DNA of 21,323 nt from an uncultured Akkermansia sp. (GTDB lineage Bacteria; Verrucomicrobiota; Verrucomicrobiia; Verrucomicrobiales; Akkermansiaceae). The notes under the pieces are model-generated. The model was not told the DNA's origin and did no database searches. It was given only the letters and a program-made list of their open reading frames with translations. The stretch is from assembly GCA_900548895.1 (NCBI GenBank), contig URLZ01000038.1:1-21323 (forward strand), given 5' to 3'. The stretch's first letter is position 1. Every line of letters begins with the position of its first letter. Of this stretch, positions 17,612 to 21,323 are shown piece by piece. The translations under genes and the position numbers were made by a program.

Positions 17612-19117
17612 TCAGGAAACTGCGAGCATGGCGAGGGCTTCACCGACGCAGCCGATGACGTTGCCGGCGGGCACGGCGCGGGTGCGACCGCGGCGCATCT
17701 GTGCGAGCAGGGCAGCCTGCCCGCAGGCCCAGGCGCCCATGACGGCGGCGCGCCAGGGGCAGAGGCCCTGAGCCGCGAGGGCGGCGATGACGCCGGAGAG
17801 GACATCGCCCTGCCCTCCGCTGGCCATGCAGGGGCCGCCGCTGCTGTTGTAGGCGATGGCTTCGTCGCCGGCGATGATGCTGCGCGAGCCCTTGAGCAAC
17901 AGGGTGGCGGGATGCAGCGCGCGGTAGTGGCGCACGCAGGCCAGACGATCGGTCGGGGCATCGGGGCAGAGGCGGCGCATTTCACCGGGGTGGGGCGTGA
18001 GGATCCAGTGGCGCTGCGGCTGCCACGCGTCGGCGGCGGCGATGTTGAGGCCGTCGGCGTCGAGCACGACGCTGCCGCGGAAGTCGGAGGCGAGGCGGTG
18101 CAGGGCTTCGCGCTCCGCCGGCGGCAGCTTGTTGCCCAGCCCCGGCCCGATGAGCAGGGCTTGGGCCTGCGCTTCGTCGATCTCGGCGTAGCTCGGGACG
18201 GGGCGGACCATGATTTCGGGGGCGACGCGCGCGGCGAGGATGGGGTAGGCGTCCGGCAGGCAGTAGAGGCAGACGAGGCCGGCACCGGCTTGCAGGGCAG
18301 CTTCGGCCGCCAGCTGGGCCGCGCCGAGCATGCCGATGCTGCCGGCGACGATGGCGACGCGGCCGGCGCGGTTTTTGAAGCAGTCGTAGCTGCGCCGCGG
18401 GAGCCAGCCGCGCATGAGGGCGGCGTCCGCCAGCACGGTGCCCGCGTACGCCTGTGCCTCGGGCGCCTCCGCGCTTTCGGCGAGCGTGACTTCGGGCAGG
18501 GCGACGGGCAGGAGGCGGCCGACGAAGGCGGAGGCGCCGTCGGCGAGCATGCCGGGTTTGACGCAGCCGATGGGGCAGCTGATGTCGGCGCGGATGGCGG
18601 AGGGGTCGGCCTGCCCGTCGGCGGCGTCGAGTCCGGTGGGCAGGTCGATGGCGAGGGTGAGGCTGCGCGGGCTTGCATCGCGCAGGGTGTTGAGTTCGTC
18701 GGCGAGGCGTCGGATGTCGTCGCGCAGGGGGCCGCGGGCTCCCGAGCCGAGCAGGCCGTCGAGGATGAGGAGATGGGGCTCGGGCTCCGGTATCTCAAGG
18801 CTGAGCAGCGAGGAGGGGATGCGGGCGAGCTGGGCGCGGCTGTCGGCGGAGAGGCTGTCGGGCCCGCCGATGCTGCGCAGGGTGACGGGCAGATGCAGGG
18901 CGGCGGCGAGGCCGATGGCGTCTCCGGCGTTGTTGCCCTTGCCCGCGTAGACGACGACGCGCGCGGGGTGAAGGTCCGCGAGTTCGCTTTGCCCGGGCGA
19001 GAAGAGTGCGGCGAGCCGCCGGACGACGGCATCCATGAGTTGCAGCGAGCTGATGCGCCCTTGGGCGAAGAGTTGCTGCTCGGCGGCGCGTATGGCGGCG
19101 GAGGAGGCGATCTTCAT
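17612..19117 (-). CDS. nnr: Bifunctional NAD(P)HX epimerase / ADP-dependent dehydratase
   Basis: This cytoplasmic repair enzyme restores hydrated NAD(P)H: the N-terminal half (about 1-215, YjeF_N/NnrE) epimerises it and the C-terminal half (about 230-500, NnrD, ribokinase-like) dehydrates it using ADP or ATP. The full fusion (501 residues) is present. The N-terminal domain shows AGKGNNAGDAIG (58-69) where GNNGGDG is usual, LDGLLGSG (119-126) for the common DALFGTG, and DLPTGLD (158-164). The C-terminal domain keeps GSIGMLGAAQLA (259-270), GPGLG (324-328), DADGLN (353-358), LTPHPGE (373-379), KGS (409-411) and MASGGQGDVLSG (431-442) with catalytic D438. It is divergent from the secreted-protein gene, with its own leaderless promoter. 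Confidence 0.94.
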   Translation of the reverse strand: MKIASSAAIRAAEQQLFAQGRISSLQLMDAVVRRLAALFSPGQSELADLHPARVVVYAGKGNNAGDAIGLAAALHLPVTLRSIGGPDSLSADSRAQLARIPSSLLSLEIPEPEPHLLILDGLLGSGARGPLRDDIRRLADELNTLRDASPRSLTLAIDLPTGLDAADGQADPSAIRADISCPIGCVKPGMLADGASAFVGRLLPVALPEVTLAESAEAPEAQAYAGTVLADAALMRGWLPRRSYDCFKNRAGRVAIVAGSIGMLGAAQLAAEAALQAGAGLVCLYCLPDAYPILAARVAPEIMVRPVPSYAEIDEAQAQALLIGPGLGNKLPPAEREALHRLASDFRGSVVLDADGLNIAAADAWQPQRHWILTPHPGEMRRLCPDAPTDRLACVRHYRALHPATLLLKGSRSIIAGDEAIAYNSSGGPCMASGGQGDVLSGVIAALAAQGLCPWRAAVMGAWACGQAALLAQMRRGRTRAVPAGNVIGCVGEALAMLAVS

Positions 19118-19123
19118 GCTGCT

Positions 19124-19152
19124 ACTCTACACGCAGGGGCGGGCCGCGTCAA
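19124..19152 (-). promoter_or_regulatory. Promoter of nnr, leaderless type
   Basis: On the minus strand TTGACG (19152-19147), a 17-bp spacer and TAGAGT (19129-19124) are followed by six bases and the ATG at 19117. The +1 is predicted on the start codon. Confidence 0.65.
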
Positions 19153-19184
19153 GGGGGGAGGCTTGCAAATGCCAAGCTTTGCTC

Positions 19185-19213
19185 TTGCAGGGGGCGGGGC
19201 TCTCTGGTAGCAT
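19185..19213 (+). promoter_or_regulatory. Promoter of the secreted-protein gene, leaderless type
   Basis: TTGCAG (19185-19190), a 17-bp spacer and TAGCAT (19208-19213) are followed seven bases later by the ATG at 19221. An in-frame ATG at 19212 overlaps the -10 box, so it cannot be on this transcript, and 19221 is preferred. Confidence 0.6.
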
Positions 19214-19220
19214 GGGAGCC

Positions 19221-21122
19221 ATGACGGTGCGTCTCTCGATTTGCGCGGCTCTGCTCTCGCTGGCGGCTCTTTCCGGCTCGGCGCAGGGGGCTGACGATAC
19301 GATTATTGAGACGCCGACGGGGAAGGATCCCGCGGACCTTTTTGATGATTCGCAGCTCGATGCCTCGGGCCGGCCGCAGGGGGCTTCCGCCGATGCTTCG
19401 GCAGCGGGGGCTGAGGGCTCGGCGAATGCAGCGGGCAGCGGGGCGCCGAGCGCCGGAGCTGATGCGGGCTCAGCGAGCGGAGCCTCCGACGCCGGAGCTG
19501 AGGCAAACCATGGAGCTGCGGGCGGAGCGAGCGCGGTGCCGGGAGCTGCGGGGTCAGGAGATGGCAGCACCGTGCCGGACGACAGCGTTCCGGGCGCAGA
19601 TGCGGGGGCTGTTTCGCCCTCTGATGCGCCGTCGGTTCCGCCTGCGGTTGATCCGGCGGATGCCGCTGCGGGAGAGGCGTTCCCCGAGCCCTCGCCCTCG
19701 CCGACGGAGGCGACGGGGCACGGCCCGGCGGCCCACGGAGGGGAGGCTGCGCCCTCGGGGCATGCGGCGGATGTTTTTCCGGGGGTGGAGGTCAATCCCG
19801 AGGGGGAGGATCAGCACGTGGTGTCGCAGTCGCGCATGTTTTCGGTAAGCGGCGGCGAGGCGCTGCGCATGGGGGCGATTGCGTCGCGGGCGGATGCTCT
19901 GCGCGCGCAGCTGGTGAGTTTGCTCAACTGCGGCAATCGCTGGCGCTATGCGATTTCGATTCGCCTGCTGGGCCGCTACGAGGATCCGCCTTCGCGCACG
20001 CCGGTGCGCGTCCGCGTGCGCGTGATCGACAAGGAGCCCAATTTTCAGATCCGCATTTTCTGCGGCGGCGGCATCAAGCTGGAGCGCCTCGATCGCGCGC
20101 TCATCGCGACGATGCTCTACGAGTTTGCTCTGCGCGACCTGAGCGGCGATGAGCTGCCGGATCAGGTCAACATGCCCGACTGGCTGGTCACCGGGCTCTA
20201 TCAGGCGATTCTCTGCCGCCAGGGCAAGGCGGATCGGCGGGCGTATCAGAGCCTCGCCAATCGCGCCGAGATGCCGGATCCGGAAAAAATTGTCAACGTG
20301 AAGACGCCGTGGAAGCTCGATGCGGCGTCGCGACAGGTCTACGATGTCTCCTGCGGGGTGCTCATCATGTGTCTGCTGCATCGCCCGGGCGGCGACGGCT
20401 CGCTGCGCGAGCTGATCAAGGCGGCGGCGCTGTCGGATGAGGAGCCGCAGCGAATCATTGCGCGCTTCTTTCTGGAGCTGAGCGATCACGAGGAGAGGCT
20501 CAGCCAGTGGTGGGCGCTGGAGCTGGCGGCCTATGCCGCGCCTCTGGCGGACGAGATGCTCACGCCGCCGGAGTCCGACAAGGCGCTGAGCGAGGCGCTG
20601 ACGCTGCGCTACTTCGATCCCTACACGGCGCTGGTGCGCCCGATCAGTCTGGATGACGCCTACACCGTTACCGGGCTGGAGGACTGGCAGAGCCAGGTGC
20701 AGACGAATATCGACCAGCTTCTCCGGCTCAGCCACCGCTGTTTCCCGGGCTATCGCGTGATCATCAACGAGTATCTGCGCGCGATCAATGAGATGGTGCA
20801 GGGGGCGAGCGCCGATGAGGTGCAGGCCATTCTCGGGCCGGTGCGCGAGCTGCGCAAGGCCTACATGGTCACCGGCATCCGCGGGCGCGATTATCTGGAC
20901 TGGTATGAGATTTCAACCCGCGGCGGGGATCACCCGGTCGATCTGGAGGGCTACATGGAGGCCATGCGCCTGCTGCGGCAGGAGGAACCCGGCCCCACGA
21001 CGGCTATCAGCCGCTATCTGGATGATATCGAGGCGCTGCACACGCTGCCGGAGGGGGAGGGACTGCCGCCCCGCCTCCGCGAGCTCATGAAGAAGCTTCA
21101 CCCCCGCCCTGCGAAGCCCTGA
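19221..21122 (+). CDS. Secreted protein with degenerate peptidase-MA-like domain
   Basis: A 633-residue protein I do not recognise by name. Residues 1-23 form a signal peptide ending SAQG|ADD or nearby. Residues about 48-185 are a disordered Ala/Gly/Ser/Pro/Asp-rich region. From about 205 a folded domain begins. Its layout, LDRALIATMLYEFALRD (290-306) then MPDWLVTGLYQAIL (318-331) then YDVSCGVLIMCLLHRPGGDGSLRELIKA (374-401), parallels gluzincin/peptidase-MA proteins (HExxH, then P-x-W-L-x-E-G-L, then a helix of the Y...L..F type). Here HExxH reads YEFAL (300-304) and the downstream Glu of EGL is Thr, so proteolysis is unlikely. The C-terminal 230 residues are mostly helical in appearance and charged. 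No PEP-CTERM or sorting motif is present. A scaffold or binding role in the periplasm is inferred. Confidence 0.7.
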   Translation: MTVRLSICAALLSLAALSGSAQGADDTIIETPTGKDPADLFDDSQLDASGRPQGASADASAAGAEGSANAAGSGAPSAGADAGSASGASDAGAEANHGAAGGASAVPGAAGSGDGSTVPDDSVPGADAGAVSPSDAPSVPPAVDPADAAAGEAFPEPSPSPTEATGHGPAAHGGEAAPSGHAADVFPGVEVNPEGEDQHVVSQSRMFSVSGGEALRMGAIASRADALRAQLVSLLNCGNRWRYAISIRLLGRYEDPPSRTPVRVRVRVIDKEPNFQIRIFCGGGIKLERLDRALIATMLYEFALRDLSGDELPDQVNMPDWLVTGLYQAILCRQGKADRRAYQSLANRAEMPDPEKIVNVKTPWKLDAASRQVYDVSCGVLIMCLLHRPGGDGSLRELIKAAALSDEEPQRIIARFFLELSDHEERLSQWWALELAAYAAPLADEMLTPPESDKALSEALTLRYFDPYTALVRPISLDDAYTVTGLEDWQSQVQTNIDQLLRLSHRCFPGYRVIINEYLRAINEMVQGASADEVQAILGPVRELRKAYMVTGIRGRDYLDWYEISTRGGDHPVDLEGYMEAMRLLRQEEPGPTTAISRYLDDIEALHTLPEGEGLPPRLRELMKKLHPRPAKP

Positions 21123-21319
21123 GGTGCATGGCGACGGGGCGCGGCCGGAGTCGCAGCGGTGCAAGGCCGCGAGGGCTCCCCGCTCTCCCGCCCGCAGTCG
21201 CCTGCCTTCCCCGCGCTCCGGCTCACGAGCCTTCACCGCTGACTTTCACACTCACGTTCACTCCCCCGTTCGTCTCCGTTTCCCCGCGCCCCTTTCCCCT
21301 TTTCTCTCTCTCTTTCCCC
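21123..21319 (+). promoter_or_regulatory. Pyrimidine-rich stretch leading to a probable next gene
   Basis: After the stop codon of the secreted-protein gene the sequence becomes C/T-rich, ending in a long tract with CTCTCTCT just before an ATG at 21320-21322. No Shine-Dalgarno sequence is present. The look is close to that of 8997-9227 before the phosphoesterase gene, so a coding region may start at 21320 and continue beyond the window; only four bases of it are visible. Confidence 0.3.
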
Positions 21320-21323
21320 ATGT

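Noticed and set aside
17555..19210. Plus-strand open frame of 551 codons opposite nnr
   Set aside because: The product is Gly/Ala/Asp/Glu-rich low complexity with no motifs. The opposite strand encodes a complete NnrE-NnrD protein.
19221..21122. Active zinc metallopeptidase assignment for the secreted protein
   Set aside because: The positions expected for HExxH and the third Glu ligand are not conserved, so only a degenerate domain is claimed.

Overview
The window is GC-rich DNA (apart from one AT-rich patch near 14.26-14.36 kb) carrying a mix of housekeeping and accessory bacterial genes on both strands. A PVC-group bacterium, most likely a member of Verrucomicrobiota, is my best guess. 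The reasons are a Cys-type sulfatase, an exosortase fused to an EpsI-like domain, tandem M29 aminopeptidases, a ribose-phosphate pyrophosphokinase with a variant PRPP loop, and an almost complete lack of Shine-Dalgarno sequences. This is inference; there is no rRNA or tRNA here to settle it.

Layout. 102-1643 (+): exported sulfatase with its own promoter and terminator. 2135-3064 (-): prs, with a terminator at 2026-2061. 3157-5082 (+): exosortase/EpsI fusion, divergent from prs. 5485-8953 (+): aroB followed by two paralogous M29 metalloaminopeptidases, a likely operon ending in a strong hairpin. 9228-10076 (+): membrane-anchored metallophosphoesterase. 10325-11416 (-): LOG-type nucleotide-hydrolase-like protein, divergent from leuS. 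11588-14164 (+): leuS, closed by a strong terminator. 14360-16185 (+): an AT-rich-promoter, two-gene AbiE-type (type IV) toxin-antitoxin-like module with overlapping ORFs. 16399-17313 (-): rnz. 17612-19117 (-): fused NnrE-NnrD NAD(P)HX repair enzyme. 19221-21122 (+): secreted protein with a long disordered Ala/Gly/Ser/Pro region and a degenerate peptidase-MA-like domain. A possible start codon of the next gene lies at 21320.

How the parts relate. Most genes serve core metabolism and maintenance: PRPP synthesis, the shikimate pathway, leucyl-tRNA charging, tRNA 3' maturation, cofactor repair and peptide breakdown. Envelope genes (sulfatase, exosortase, phosphoesterase, secreted pseudo-peptidase) are interspersed. 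The TA-like pair looks like an insertion between the leuS and rnz terminators.

The most striking signal is in the promoters. At least seven genes have a sigma70-like -35/-10 pair with 16-18 bp spacing, whose -10 box ends only 6-10 nt before the start codon, with no Shine-Dalgarno sequence. This predicts leaderless or near-leaderless mRNAs as the default here. No CRISPR array, IS element, tRNA or rRNA was seen.
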